Position numbers and translations under genes: made by a program. The notes under the pieces are model-generated. The model saw nothing but the letters and a program-made list of their open reading frames with translations. It ran no database searches and was not told the DNA's origin. Positions 34,226-44,866 of a DNA stretch of 64,000 nucleotides are shown in pieces. Origin of the DNA: Niabella yanshanensis (GTDB lineage: Bacteria > Bacteroidota > Bacteroidia > Chitinophagales > Chitinophagaceae). The stretch lies in contig NZ_CP139960.1 of assembly GCF_034424215.1 (NCBI RefSeq), positions 5,456,001 to 5,520,000 of the forward strand. Direction: 5' to 3'. Position 1 is the first letter of the stretch, and the number at the start of each line of letters is the position of its first letter.

Positions 34226-37000
34226 ATGGAAAAATTAACGGGTATTCTATTTTTTAAGCGGGTTATGGTTGTCTCGCTGGCTTTGATGCTACCTTATCTG
34301 TCGTTTTCGCAGGACGAGGATACAGTAACATCCGTTCAATATAAAAGTCCATTCCAGACTTTTCTACCTCCAACCGGATCTCTGGACTCAGTTAACGGAT
34401 CGCGGCTTTTATCTTTTCCGGTAACAAATATAGAAACGGCTTTACACGGACTGCTTTCCGGTTTGGACATCCGCATGTCGTCGGGTGAACGGTTCAGTGG
34501 AGGTGCACTGAACCTGAGAGGGCAAACACCTTTAGTTGTAATAGATGGCATAGTAAGGTCCTGGTCTTCCATTAATCCCGAGCAGGTGGAGCATGTTACT
34601 GTATTAAAAGATGCGGTTAGTTTAAGCCGTTACGGGATGCGGGGTGCCAATGGCGTACTGCTCATTACCACCCGGCGCGGAGGAATTTCCAAACCAAGAA
34701 TTTCTGCAACCGCACAAGCCGGTGTACAGCAGCAGCTTTTCCAGGCAAAATACCTGGATGCTTATAATTATTCCTTATTGTTGAATGAGGCAATAGTGAA
34801 CCAGGGCGGTACCGCCCGCTACACCCAGTCTGACCTGGACTTATATAAATCGGGTGCCGATAAATTCGGGCATCCTAACGTTGACTGGCGGGATCTGCTG
34901 ACCAACAGGAATGCGGGCATGCAGCGCTACAACGTCAATATTGATGGAGGAGGGGCCGCCGCCCGCTATCATCTCGATTTTGACTATCTGAACCAAAATG
35001 GCTTTTTGAAATCGGGAAAAGATCTGAACTCCTACGAAACCAACGATTATGCAGAGCGCTATCTGATAAGAGCTAACGTAGATGTGAAAGCCACTAAAAC
35101 AACAACCCTGGGTGTGAACATCTTTACACGGATACGCGAACTGAATCAGCCGGGTGCAACGGTAGCCACGATATACAATAATCTTTATTACACGCCTAAT
35201 AGCGCTTACCCGGTTTTTGATCCGCGCGATTCCCTGGCTGGTACACTTCAGTACCGGGATAACCTTTATGGTAGCGCCTTTAATTCAGGCTATAGGAGAA
35301 CTTTTGACAGGATACTCTATTCTGATGTAGCCTTAAGACAGGAATTACCCTTTATTAAAGGCTTGTATGCCAAAGGTATTGCATCGTTTAACTATTCATT
35401 CGGGCAAACGATCAATCGCTCCAAAACATTCCCGGTATACTCCATGTCCATTGGAACGGTTAATGACACCACTTACTCCCAGATCGCGACAGCGGGTGCC
35501 CAGGCCAACAGTATTACTTATAATGGTCAGAACCGGCAATTTTACATGGAAGGAGGGCTGGGCTATGATTGGTCAGGAGATAAGCATCAGCTTCATAGCG
35601 AGTTATTATACAATATTGACCGGTCGGATATCGGTGGATTCGGAGATCTGCCTGTTTTAAACAAAAACATCCTGAATACCTATTCTTATAATTATAGCGA
35701 TAAATATTTTGGAGATGTATCTATTGCCTATTCTTACTTTAACCGTTTGCCCGAGGCCAATCAGTGGGGATTATTTCCTTCTGTAGGATTGGGATGGAAA
35801 CTGTCATCTGAAAATTGGTTTACCTCTAATGCAATAGACCTTCTTAAACTAAGGGCCTCCTATGGTAAAGTAGGTAATAATCTGAATATTGGCAATTTCA
35901 CCTACCTGGTAGAATATGCTGAAAGTGGTCCTTTGTTCTATACCGGAACATCTACGACACCCACGTCAAGTGCAACCATCAGGGAGCCGGCTTTGGTGAA
36001 CAAAGATTTGAGATGGGAAAGTTCCTGCAATCTGAACCTGGGAGTAGATATGGGTTTGCTGAACAACCGGTTGTCGCTGTCTGCCGATTACTTTAACAAT
36101 ACTATTACTGACAATCTTATTTTACGGAGGAGCGGTGCCAGCACTGTTCTGGGCTCAGCTTTAACCGTAGAGAACCTGGGTGAATTGAAATATTCCGGTG
36201 TTGATATCAGCGCTGACTATAATAACGGGGCAGAGAAAAAGTTTAACTACTTCATTAACGCCAACGTAGGAATAGCACAGTCCAAATTAGTGTTTGATGA
36301 TGAATTACCGGTCTCTTATTCATACATGGCGAGAACAGGCCAGCCGGTGAACCAGGCTTTTGGTTACGTAGCTGATGGCTTCTACAACACGCAAAGCGAT
36401 TTGGATAATGCTCCTGTTATTGAAGGTTACACGCCTCAACTGGGCGATATAAAGTATAAAGATCTCAATAACGACGGATGTATCGACATCTTTGACGAAA
36501 CTGCCTTAGGCAACAAAGGACCCCGGTTTTTTTACGGATTATCTTTTATGGCCAGGTGGTCGGGTATAGAATTTTCGATGTTGTGGAACGGCTCTCAAAA
36601 TAATAATGTGTGGACGAATGTATTGAATAACCTGGAGTTTCAAACAGGCGCTAACAATAGTATTGGCCAGGCATCAGAAATGCATTTAAACCGATGGACC
36701 GCAGCTACCGCTGCAACTGCTACTTACCCCCGGTTGAGTTTAGGCTATAACCCCAATAATCACCGGGCCTCCAGTTTCTGGCTGAAAGATGGTAGTTACA
36801 TAAGGCTCAAAAATGTAGAGCTGGCTTATAACCTTCCTCAAAACTGGATCAATACCATTAAGCTAAAGGGAGCCAGGATTTTTATCAATGGCCTCAACCT
36901 GCTCACGTTTACCAAACTCGAAAATATGGATCCCGAAGTAACCGCATCCTTGTTACCTAATACCCGGGTGTTTAACTGTGGTTTAAACCTGAAATTTTAA
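34226..37000 (+). CDS. SusC-like TonB-dependent outer membrane transporter, short form
   Basis: A 924-residue SusC-family transporter that imports oligosaccharides across the outer membrane with its SusD lid. After a signal peptide (about 1-30, ending YLSFSQ) the protein goes almost directly to the plug domain (LRGQTPLVVIDGIVRSW, then VTVLKDAVSLSRYGMRGANGVLLITTRRG) and the barrel. The CarboxypepD-regulatory-like N-terminal domain of about 90 residues that most SusC proteins carry, and which the second SusC here has, is missing; no TonB-box-like GEVVVTG is seen. The annotated start is the ATG at 34226; a GTG two codons earlier is possible. It opens the PUL and is followed by SusD after 45 bp. 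Confidence 0.92.
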   Translation: MEKLTGILFFKRVMVVSLALMLPYLSFSQDEDTVTSVQYKSPFQTFLPPTGSLDSVNGSRLLSFPVTNIETALHGLLSGLDIRMSSGERFSGGALNLRGQTPLVVIDGIVRSWSSINPEQVEHVTVLKDAVSLSRYGMRGANGVLLITTRRGGISKPRISATAQAGVQQQLFQAKYLDAYNYSLLLNEAIVNQGGTARYTQSDLDLYKSGADKFGHPNVDWRDLLTNRNAGMQRYNVNIDGGGAAARYHLDFDYLNQNGFLKSGKDLNSYETNDYAERYLIRANVDVKATKTTTLGVNIFTRIRELNQPGATVATIYNNLYYTPNSAYPVFDPRDSLAGTLQYRDNLYGSAFNSGYRRTFDRILYSDVALRQELPFIKGLYAKGIASFNYSFGQTINRSKTFPVYSMSIGTVNDTTYSQIATAGAQANSITYNGQNRQFYMEGGLGYDWSGDKHQLHSELLYNIDRSDIGGFGDLPVLNKNILNTYSYNYSDKYFGDVSIAYSYFNRLPEANQWGLFPSVGLGWKLSSENWFTSNAIDLLKLRASYGKVGNNLNIGNFTYLVEYAESGPLFYTGTSTTPTSSATIREPALVNKDLRWESSCNLNLGVDMGLLNNRLSLSADYFNNTITDNLILRRSGASTVLGSALTVENLGELKYSGVDISADYNNGAEKKFNYFINANVGIAQSKLVFDDELPVSYSYMARTGQPVNQAFGYVADGFYNTQSDLDNAPVIEGYTPQLGDIKYKDLNNDGCIDIFDETALGNKGPRFFYGLSFMARWSGIEFSMLWNGSQNNNVWTNVLNNLEFQTGANNSIGQASEMHLNRWTAATAATATYPRLSLGYNPNNHRASSFWLKDGSYIRLKNVELAYNLPQNWINTIKLKGARIFINGLNLLTFTKLENMDPEVTASLLPNTRVFNCGLNLKF

Positions 37001-37045
37001 CAGACAGGGATACCTGGCAAACCAACACGACAAATTTAAAAACTG

Positions 37046-38713
37046 ATGAAAGCTATTATATATACATTATTGATTGTAGTGCTGATGGCATTGGCAACTA
37101 CATCTTGTAAAAAGGAAGTGGAGAAAATTCCTTTTGAAAGAAATGACCTCGACAATATTTTCGATGTGCGCGATTCGAATGCCGATCAGGCCAAGAAATA
37201 TCTGTACGGAATTTATACCTATCTCCCCGAAATTTATGGCCGTCTCAATGGTGGGTTTTTGGAGTCGGCGACAGACGACGGCGTTCATATTAATTTCGAT
37301 AATACCACGGGCTCATTTCGTCAGAACTGGGTGTCTTCACGAAATGTGTTTGAAGGAACACTATGGGCACAGAACTATGAAGGCATCAGAAGGGCTAATG
37401 TTTTTTTGGCCAATATTGATAAAGTACCGGTGCGACCTGCTGTTTTAAAACCGCAGATGAAATCCGAGGCCCGCTTTTTAAGAGCCTACTTTTATTTTGA
37501 ATTATTGAAGCGATGGGGCGGTGTACCGGTAGTGAATGATGCTGTTTATGAATTCGATTCCAAAATTGATATTCCCAGGAAAACTGCCGGTGAAACTTTT
37601 GATTACATTATAAGTGAGCTAGATGCAGCGGTGGAGGACGCGCTGCCATTGGCCCAACCCGATGTTACCTGGGGTATGGTATCCCGTGGCGGTATTATGG
37701 CCCTTAAGTCGAGGGTGCTTTTATATAAAGCAAGTCCATTATTTAACACTGGTAACAACGTGGACTACTGGCGTGAAGCATCGGTAGCCGCTAAGCAGAT
37801 TTTAGATGCTAACTATTACAGTTTAGCCAGCAACTACATCACTTTGTTTAATTCTGTGAGACTAACCGGTACCGCCCGTGAAATCATTTTCACAAAGATA
37901 AAAACCGCAGGTATAGGTATAGAAACGCTCAATGGACCGGTTAGTTATGTACAGGGTTCGGGAGGCGCCAACAATCCCTCTCAAAACCTGGTAGATGCTT
38001 ACCTAATGAAAACGACTGGTAAAAGAATCAACGAAGCCGGGTCGGGCTATGATCCTGCCCATCCTTACGCTGACAGGGATGACCGGTTTGCTGCCAGTAT
38101 TTTTTACAATGGGAAAAGCTGGTTCAACCGGCCGGTGCAAACTTATGATGGCGGATTGGATAACCCGTTCAATACGCAAAACAAAACCAGAACGGGTTAT
38201 TACCTGCGAAAATTCATGGGAGCTTTTGAAACATCGGCCTCTATATCCAACCAAACACACAACCATATCCTGTTTAGGCTGGGTGAGATAATGCTGAACT
38301 ATGCGGAAGCTGAAAATGAATTAAATGGTCCGGGAGAAACTTCTTCACCGGTATACCAGCAACTGATCAATATACGTAAAAGAGCAGGTGTTGCCGCCGG
38401 TGTTGATGCGCTGTATGGATTACCCGTTGCGGCAACCAAAGACGAAATGCGTGAAATTATCAGGAATGAAAGGCGTATTGAATTGGCTTTTGAAGAGCAT
38501 AGATTCTGGGATATAAGAAGATGGAAGATTGCTGAAACGGTGATGAATCAACCAGTGAAGGGAATGAGAATCACCAATGGCTCTACCTTAACGTATAATA
38601 TATTCAATGTAGAACAATCCACGTTCGACGCATCGAAGATGTACTGGTATCCCATACCATTTTCAGAAATACAGCGGAATCCATCATTAACCCAAAATCC
38701 TAATTGGAACTAA
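37046..38713 (+). CDS. SusD-like outer membrane glycan-binding lipoprotein
   Basis: A 555-residue SusD/RagB-family surface lipoprotein that caps the SusC pore and binds oligosaccharide. The lipoprotein signal is MKAIIYTLLIVVLMALATTSC with the acylated Cys at 21. Conserved features are KSEARFLRAYFYFELLKRWGGVPVV (about 136-160), ILFRLGEIMLNYAEAENEL in the TPR region, RKRAGV, and the C-terminal MREIIRNERRIELAFEEHRFWDIRRWK followed by YPIPFSEI. It pairs with the upstream SusC and precedes the second SusC by 17 bp. Confidence 0.94.
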   Translation: MKAIIYTLLIVVLMALATTSCKKEVEKIPFERNDLDNIFDVRDSNADQAKKYLYGIYTYLPEIYGRLNGGFLESATDDGVHINFDNTTGSFRQNWVSSRNVFEGTLWAQNYEGIRRANVFLANIDKVPVRPAVLKPQMKSEARFLRAYFYFELLKRWGGVPVVNDAVYEFDSKIDIPRKTAGETFDYIISELDAAVEDALPLAQPDVTWGMVSRGGIMALKSRVLLYKASPLFNTGNNVDYWREASVAAKQILDANYYSLASNYITLFNSVRLTGTAREIIFTKIKTAGIGIETLNGPVSYVQGSGGANNPSQNLVDAYLMKTTGKRINEAGSGYDPAHPYADRDDRFAASIFYNGKSWFNRPVQTYDGGLDNPFNTQNKTRTGYYLRKFMGAFETSASISNQTHNHILFRLGEIMLNYAEAENELNGPGETSSPVYQQLINIRKRAGVAAGVDALYGLPVAATKDEMREIIRNERRIELAFEEHRFWDIRRWKIAETVMNQPVKGMRITNGSTLTYNIFNVEQSTFDASKMYWYPIPFSEIQRNPSLTQNPNWN

Positions 38714-38730
38714 AATAATAATCCAATATT

Positions 38731-41700
38731 ATGAGAAATATTTTCCTGTTGCTGTTTATATTTTTTCTGAATATGGCCAGCGCTCAAAATACAAAAACGA
38801 TAAACGGGCGTACCGTAAATCAGGACGGGTCGCCGGTTATTTATGCTACTATTAAAATAGCGGGAGCTGGATCCAAACAAGTGCTGTCATCAGAGGACGG
38901 ATCTTTTGCCATGGAAGTGAGCAATTGGGACCTACTCGAGGTAAGCTCGGTTGGTTATAATGCTACGAAGATTACGATAAAGCCAGATTCCAGCTATTAC
39001 TTGATCAGGTTACAGTCTAACAATACAGAAATGGGCGAAGTGGTGGTAACCGGCTTTCAGAAGCAACGAAAACTTACCGTTACAGGAGCTATCAGTACGG
39101 TTAGCGGAGCGGAGCTGGCACAAAGTCCTTCGGCCAGTTTTCAAAACGCATTGGTAGGCCGTATGCCGGGTATTTTTCAGCAACAAACTACGGGGCAACC
39201 TGGAAGAGATGCTGCCAACGTATTCATCAGGGGCGTTAGTACTTATGCTACTACCGGAGGCATCAATACACCCCTGGTTATAGTAGATAACATGGAGTTC
39301 GATTATTCCAAGCTCAGCCAGATAGACGTAAACGAGCTGGAAAGCTTTTCTATTTTAAAGGATGCCGCCAGCACCGCAGTATATGGGATAAGAGGGGCCA
39401 ATGGTGTGATTGTGATTACTACTAAAAGAGGTAAAGAAAGCAAACCCGTTATCAACGTTACCATTAACAACGGTTTACAGTCGCCCACATTTTTGAGAAA
39501 GCCGCTGGGCTCTGCAGATGCATTGTCATTGATACGGGAACAGCTCATACAGCAGGGTGCCAATGCAGATGTGGAAGAAGGCGGCCTTTATTCCCAGGCA
39601 TCTATCGATAGTTTCAGGTATAGCACCAATCGCTACAAGTATCCTAGCGTGAACTGGTACGATGAGTTGATCAGGAAATACGCGGCGCAAAATAACCAGA
39701 ACATTGATATGTCGGGTGGTAATCGTATTATGCGTTACTTCTTTACCTTATCGCATTGGTTCCAGGATGGTATATTAACCGAAGTACCCAAAAGTGAGCC
39801 TTTTAATAGTAACTACTATTTAAGGAGGTTCAATTTGCGTACCAACCTTGATTTTACCGTTACTAAAACGTTGACTGTAAAAACCGACCTGAGGGCCAAT
39901 TTCAGCGAGATCAACGAACCTAATTTGCCCGATGTAATGACTGGCGGGGCCTGGCCAATGTGGAGGCGTATTACAAGTGGTGTGTTAACACCCTGGTTGT
40001 ACCCGGTAAACAACCCAGATGGAAGCTATGGCGGAAGGATCGGTAACTATAGCCTGAACCCCAAAGGAATACTGGAATATGCCGGTTATAGCAGGGAATT
40101 CAACAACGACTTTAATATAAATATTACCGGTAACCAGAAACTAGGCTTCATAACGAACGGCCTTGAGATAAGCGGCGCCTACTCATTTGCGCAAAACACA
40201 GGTTTCACCAGGAATTTAACCCGGCCCAGATTTCCAACTTATATCTATAATGATGACGGATCATATACCCCGGTATTCAGTGATCTGACTAGGTTGGCTC
40301 CTTTGAGTAGGTCGGCAGGCATTACAAGGCCGGTGAGAAGAACGAATAAGCAACTGCAACTTTCTTACAACAGGAGCTTTGCTTCCTTACACAGCATATC
40401 CGCTAACCTGGTGGGTATGGAAGTCATCACCCGAACCATTAATGGAGCTTCAGGTCAACCTAACAGAACTGAAGTGTATAAAGGTGTCAACGGGCAGTTT
40501 GTCTATACCTATGACAATAAATACATCGTAGGTTATACGGGTTCTTACAGCGGAACAGATAAGTTTAAATCTTCGCAGAAATTTGGTTATTTTCCAGCTT
40601 ACTCTGCTGGATGGATCCTCTCTGAAGAAAGTTTTTTCAGGGATCATGTAAAATTTGTAAACCTGTTTAAGATACGTGGTTCTTATGGTACAACCGGTAC
40701 AGATAATATTGCAGCAACCGATTATCTGTATGTAGACCGTTACAACAGATCAACCAATAGCTATTTATTTGGCGAAGTACCCAGTGGTATAGCTACTATC
40801 TCCCCGGCGTCCATTGCTAATGAAACTATTACCTGGGAAAAGAAGCGCGCTTATAATATCGGGGCAGATATAAAGCTGTTTAATAATAAGATTGATATTG
40901 TAGTAGACAGATTTGACGAATTACGTTACGATATTTTGTCTACCCGTGCTACCGTACCCACTTTCGCTTCCATTGAACTAACGCCTACCAATATCGGGCG
41001 GGTATCCAACAAAGGCTGGGAATTTGAATTAAAATATAAAGATATGGCAGGTAGCAACCTAAGCTATTTTGTTGGAGGCAATCTGTCTATTGCCAAAAAT
41101 ACCATTGTATTCAGAGACGAACCCTTTAATTTTCGGAACCCTTTAAACATGACAACAGGCAATCCGGTAGGCCAGATATTTGGATATAGAGCTTTAGGCT
41201 TTTTTCAAACCCAGGAAGAAATTGACAATGGACCTAAAGATTTCAGGAGTAACCTAAAGCCTGGCGATCTGAAGTATGAAGACATAAATGGAGACGGTGT
41301 TATAAGCGACCAGGATATTGTCCCTATCGGTTTGCCCGGGGTACCGCCTTATACTTTTGGTATTTCTGCCGGCTTTAGTTACAAAGGCTTTGATCTTTCC
41401 GTATTATTCCAGGGAGCAACCGGTAATAATCTGGCTGCTAATACTATGCTGCAGATTGGTAATGTTAACGGTGCTCCGCAGGAAATACATCAGCAAAGAT
41501 GGACGCCCGAAACCGCAGCCACGGCCGAGCTCCCCAGGCTAGGCGGGCCCAACTGGGACCTGTCCTCGTTTTGGTTAAGAGACGCAAGTTACCTGAGGTT
41601 TAAAAATTTTGAACTGGGATATACGCTTAAAAGCAAGCTCTTAAATAAGGCAGGCATCAAAGCATTCCGGATTTTTGGAAACGGTCAGAATCTGATTACC

Positions 41701-41820
41701 TGGTATAGGTTAAAGATCTATGATGTAGATCCGGAATCACAGAATAACAATACGGTTGCAGCCTATTCTGATTATCCGCAAATGAAAGTGGTAAACCTGG
41801 GCTTACGCGCTACATTTTAA
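38731..41820 (+). CDS. SusC-like TonB-dependent outer membrane transporter
   Basis: A 1029-residue SusC-family transporter with a full set of parts: signal peptide (about 1-18), a CarboxypepD_reg-like domain (about 22-95, NGRTVNQDGSPVIYATIKI), a TonB-box-like MGEVVVTGF, the plug (PGRDAANVFIRGV, FSILKDAASTAVYGIRGANGVIVITTKRG) and the barrel ending NLGLRATF with a terminal Phe. A DINGDGVISDQD stretch near 850 is the calcium-binding-like loop common in SusC proteins. It forms the second SusCD pair of this PUL and probably serves a different oligosaccharide from the short SusC. Confidence 0.95.
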   Translation: MRNIFLLLFIFFLNMASAQNTKTINGRTVNQDGSPVIYATIKIAGAGSKQVLSSEDGSFAMEVSNWDLLEVSSVGYNATKITIKPDSSYYLIRLQSNNTEMGEVVVTGFQKQRKLTVTGAISTVSGAELAQSPSASFQNALVGRMPGIFQQQTTGQPGRDAANVFIRGVSTYATTGGINTPLVIVDNMEFDYSKLSQIDVNELESFSILKDAASTAVYGIRGANGVIVITTKRGKESKPVINVTINNGLQSPTFLRKPLGSADALSLIREQLIQQGANADVEEGGLYSQASIDSFRYSTNRYKYPSVNWYDELIRKYAAQNNQNIDMSGGNRIMRYFFTLSHWFQDGILTEVPKSEPFNSNYYLRRFNLRTNLDFTVTKTLTVKTDLRANFSEINEPNLPDVMTGGAWPMWRRITSGVLTPWLYPVNNPDGSYGGRIGNYSLNPKGILEYAGYSREFNNDFNINITGNQKLGFITNGLEISGAYSFAQNTGFTRNLTRPRFPTYIYNDDGSYTPVFSDLTRLAPLSRSAGITRPVRRTNKQLQLSYNRSFASLHSISANLVGMEVITRTINGASGQPNRTEVYKGVNGQFVYTYDNKYIVGYTGSYSGTDKFKSSQKFGYFPAYSAGWILSEESFFRDHVKFVNLFKIRGSYGTTGTDNIAATDYLYVDRYNRSTNSYLFGEVPSGIATISPASIANETITWEKKRAYNIGADIKLFNNKIDIVVDRFDELRYDILSTRATVPTFASIELTPTNIGRVSNKGWEFELKYKDMAGSNLSYFVGGNLSIAKNTIVFRDEPFNFRNPLNMTTGNPVGQIFGYRALGFFQTQEEIDNGPKDFRSNLKPGDLKYEDINGDGVISDQDIVPIGLPGVPPYTFGISAGFSYKGFDLSVLFQGATGNNLAANTMLQIGNVNGAPQEIHQQRWTPETAATAELPRLGGPNWDLSSFWLRDASYLRFKNFELGYTLKSKLLNKAGIKAFRIFGNGQNLITWYRLKIYDVDPESQNNNTVAAYSDYPQMKVVNLGLRATF

Positions 41821-41860
41821 AATTCAGTTCCCTGGTTATCTAAATTAAAAAAACAAGCTG

Positions 41861-43606
41861 ATGAAAGCAAAATATGTACTATTGACCATACCTGTTTGGA
41901 TTAGTCTCTTGATAGGCTCATGCAGGAAAGATTCGGAGAGCAGTCTCTTTGATGTAAACCCGGATGATATTCCATACAATGAACAGAAGGTTTTTTCGGA
42001 CAGTATCCAGACAATGGAGTTCGTTACCTCTATTTATAGAAATCTTTCTTATAACTACTTTTTAGACAATGCGGAACACAGTGGAGGTGGCTACTGGAGC
42101 TTCGCCGATATCACAGACGATGCCGAAAACCGGTGGAGTGGTAACGCCCAGATTGCTCCGATGTTTAATCTTAATACTTTTCCTTCAGAGTCTGGCTGGT
42201 CGCGCTTCAACAATGCCTGGACCATGGGGTATAGGAATATACGGTGGTGTAATATTTTTTTAAAGAACAGCGGGCGGGTACCTATTTCTGGCCCTGTTAA
42301 GAGCCGCTTGGCGGGCGAAGTTAAATTTTTAAGGGCCTATTATTATCTGCATCTGTTTAGGTTATATAGTGGTATTCCCCTGGTTGGGGATAGTGTGTAT
42401 ACACTTACAGATCCTATAAAAGCAACCCGCGCAACTTTTGCAGAAACTGTTAATTATCTCAGTAAGGAGCTGGATGAAGCCGCTGCAGCGCTGCCTTTAA
42501 AGCACCAGGCCAGCGATTTTGGAAAGCCCACAAAGGGAGCTGCCTTAGCATTGAAGTCTAAATTGCTCTTGTATGCGGCAAGTCAACTCTTTAATGGCAA
42601 CAATATAGCAACCGATCCCACCGTGGCTCCACTGATAGGGTATACGGATTCAGACCCTCAACGCTGGAAAAAAGCAGCTGATGCCGCAAAAGCCGTGATC
42701 GATCTGGGCCAATATAGTCTTTTACAGGGGAACCCTGCAATCACCTCACAACACGGATTATACCTTGCAACAACGCAAAGGGTGAACGATGAGCTGATAT
42801 TTTCCATTCTTCCAACTTCGGGCAGATTTACTGAGAACAGGTTATTACCACCAAGCAGGGGAGGCCAATACTATTCCTTTCCTTCACATGCTTTGGTGGA
42901 TGCGTTTGATATGAGTAATGGAAAACCGATTGCCGATCCGCAATCTGGCTATAGTGAGACGAGCCCGTTTGTCAATCGTGACCCAAGGTTTTATGTTACC
43001 ATTTTGTACCAGGGGGCTTTGTGGCTCAACAATAATCTTACTACATCTTCGGCAATCAATTTTGCGGTAAATTCTACAACAGGCGATGTTTTTGGCACTT
43101 CTACAAGGACAGGCTTTTTATTCAGAAAGCTTTGTAATGAAAGTGCCACAGGGGGCGGGGGACTCTCTACCAATGCAGGGCTAATTGTAAGCAGGTATGC
43201 AGAGGTGTTATTGAATTACGCCGAGGCGCTTAACGAGTTTCAAGGTCCCGGCCAGGAAGTATACCAGGCAGTAGAAGCGATACGTCAACGTGGGGGACTG
43301 AATCCCTACACATTACCGGTTTCTTTAAATAAAGATCAAATGCGTGCTGTTATCCGAAATGAAAGAAGAGTAGAGCTGGCTCTCGAAGAAGCGCATCGTT
43401 TTTTTGACATCAAAAGATGGAAGATTGCCGAAGATGTTAATAAAGGACCATTGGTAGGAAGACGCTATGCTACCCCGGCTTCAACCGGTGAAAGGGTAAC
43501 GGCTGAAACCCGCGTGTTTATAACACCCAAAATGTATAATTTCCCCATACCGCTAACTGAAGTAAATAAAGCCGGAGGTGCCATATTACAGAATCCCGGG
43601 TGGTAA
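41861..43606 (+). CDS. SusD-like outer membrane glycan-binding lipoprotein
   Basis: A 581-residue SusD/RagB protein, partner of the second SusC. The signal peptide ends LLIGSCRKD with the lipidated Cys at 20. TPR and SusD landmarks are GEVKFLRAYYYLHLFRLYSGIPLV, VSRYAEVLLNYAEALNEF and MRAVIRNERRVELALEEAHRFFDIKRWKIAED, then FPIPLTEV near the end. It differs clearly from the first SusD outside these motifs, which suggests separate ligands. GH88 follows after a 44-bp gap. Confidence 0.94.
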   Translation: MKAKYVLLTIPVWISLLIGSCRKDSESSLFDVNPDDIPYNEQKVFSDSIQTMEFVTSIYRNLSYNYFLDNAEHSGGGYWSFADITDDAENRWSGNAQIAPMFNLNTFPSESGWSRFNNAWTMGYRNIRWCNIFLKNSGRVPISGPVKSRLAGEVKFLRAYYYLHLFRLYSGIPLVGDSVYTLTDPIKATRATFAETVNYLSKELDEAAAALPLKHQASDFGKPTKGAALALKSKLLLYAASQLFNGNNIATDPTVAPLIGYTDSDPQRWKKAADAAKAVIDLGQYSLLQGNPAITSQHGLYLATTQRVNDELIFSILPTSGRFTENRLLPPSRGGQYYSFPSHALVDAFDMSNGKPIADPQSGYSETSPFVNRDPRFYVTILYQGALWLNNNLTTSSAINFAVNSTTGDVFGTSTRTGFLFRKLCNESATGGGGLSTNAGLIVSRYAEVLLNYAEALNEFQGPGQEVYQAVEAIRQRGGLNPYTLPVSLNKDQMRAVIRNERRVELALEEAHRFFDIKRWKIAEDVNKGPLVGRRYATPASTGERVTAETRVFITPKMYNFPIPLTEVNKAGGAILQNPGW

Positions 43607-43650
43607 GATTGATCAATTAATAATCAGAAATTTTAGTGGACAAACAAAGT

Positions 43651-44829
43651 ATGTATAGAACCTTATTGACAATTGGATTACATCTCATTGTTGCGCAGGC
43701 TGGTGCCCAGGAAGATATGGCCCGGTTAATTAAAGAAAATTTTGCCTTTGCCGATTCGCAGTATCAGTATATGATGAAGCAACTGCCGCCGGATAAAATG
43801 CCCCAGTCTTACGATGAGAAGAATAAAAAATTTATAGCTTATCAACGCACCTGGTGGTGTACCGGCTTTTATCCCGGCTCTCTCTGGTATATTTATGAAC
43901 AAACCGGCGACCCTGTTATCAAAAACGAAGCTGAAAGGGCTTTGAAAGTAATTGAGCCTAATAAAACCTATACCGGCAATCACGACCTGGGCTTTATGAT
44001 GTACTGTAGCTTTGGTAATGCTTACCGGATAACAAAGAATGGATCGTATAAAAATATTATTATTCAGTCTGCGGCGGCTTTGGCAAGCCGTTACCGGCCC
44101 AGGGCAAAAGTCATACAATCCTGGAATACCAATCAGTATTTTAAAGGCCCGGTGATCATAGATAACATGATGAACCTCGAGCTGCTGTACTGGACAAGCC
44201 TCAATGGCGGAGACGCAAAGTATAAAGAGATTGCGGTAACGCATTCCAATACTACGCTCCAACATCACTTCAGACCTGATTTTAGTTCCTTTCATGTTAT
44301 CGACTATAATATGGAGACGGGTGATGTCATCCGCAAAGCTACCTGGCAGGGTGCAGCCGATTGCTCGGCCTGGTCGCGCGGGCAGGGCTGGGGTTTATAT
44401 GGTTATGTAATGATGTACCGGTTTTCCAAAGACAAACGCTATTTGGATCAAGCCAGGAAAGTGGCTGGTTTTATATTAAATCATGTCAACCTTCCAAAGG
44501 ATAAAATACCCTACTGGGATTTTGATGCGCCGTATATTCCTCATGCGAAAAGAGATGCTTCAGCCGGCGCTGTAATTGCTTCCGCTTTATTGGAGCTGGG
44601 GCAATACACTAAAGGAGCTGAAAAGGAAGGATATGTGAGTAACGCAAAGGATATGATTATTTCATTATCAGGTGAAAAGTATAAAGCAAAAGTGGGTGAG
44701 AATGGTGGTTTTCTGTTAAAGCACAGTACGGGCGCACTGCCTTCCAATTCTGAAGTGGATGTGCCATTGATTTATGCTGATTATTATTATCTTGAAGCCC
44801 TGAAACGCTATAAAGACTGGTACTTATAA
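43651..44829 (+). CDS. GH88 unsaturated glucuronyl hydrolase
   Basis: A 392-residue (alpha/alpha)6-barrel enzyme of family GH88, which removes a 4,5-unsaturated uronic acid from the non-reducing end of oligosaccharides made by polysaccharide lyases. A signal peptide (about 1-20, ending AQAGAQ) indicates export. The catalytic Asp candidates are in GNHDLGFMMY and VIIDNMMNLELL, and WSRGQGWGLYGY, IPYWDFDAP and RDASAGAVIASALLEL are family hallmarks. It resembles GH88 more than the related GH105 rhamnogalacturonyl hydrolases. The ATG at 43651 is chosen over an upstream GTG at 43636. A lyase would be needed to make its substrate, but none is present in the window. Confidence 0.92.
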   Translation: MYRTLLTIGLHLIVAQAGAQEDMARLIKENFAFADSQYQYMMKQLPPDKMPQSYDEKNKKFIAYQRTWWCTGFYPGSLWYIYEQTGDPVIKNEAERALKVIEPNKTYTGNHDLGFMMYCSFGNAYRITKNGSYKNIIIQSAAALASRYRPRAKVIQSWNTNQYFKGPVIIDNMMNLELLYWTSLNGGDAKYKEIAVTHSNTTLQHHFRPDFSSFHVIDYNMETGDVIRKATWQGAADCSAWSRGQGWGLYGYVMMYRFSKDKRYLDQARKVAGFILNHVNLPKDKIPYWDFDAPYIPHAKRDASAGAVIASALLELGQYTKGAEKEGYVSNAKDMIISLSGEKYKAKVGENGGFLLKHSTGALPSNSEVDVPLIYADYYYLEALKRYKDWYL

Positions 44830-44866
44830 CTATACTGATATATTAAGCAACTCATAAACCATCAGG

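Noticed and set aside
43726-44295. 189-codon minus frame opposite the GH88 gene
   Set aside because: Lies fully inside a clear GH88 gene; antisense shadow.
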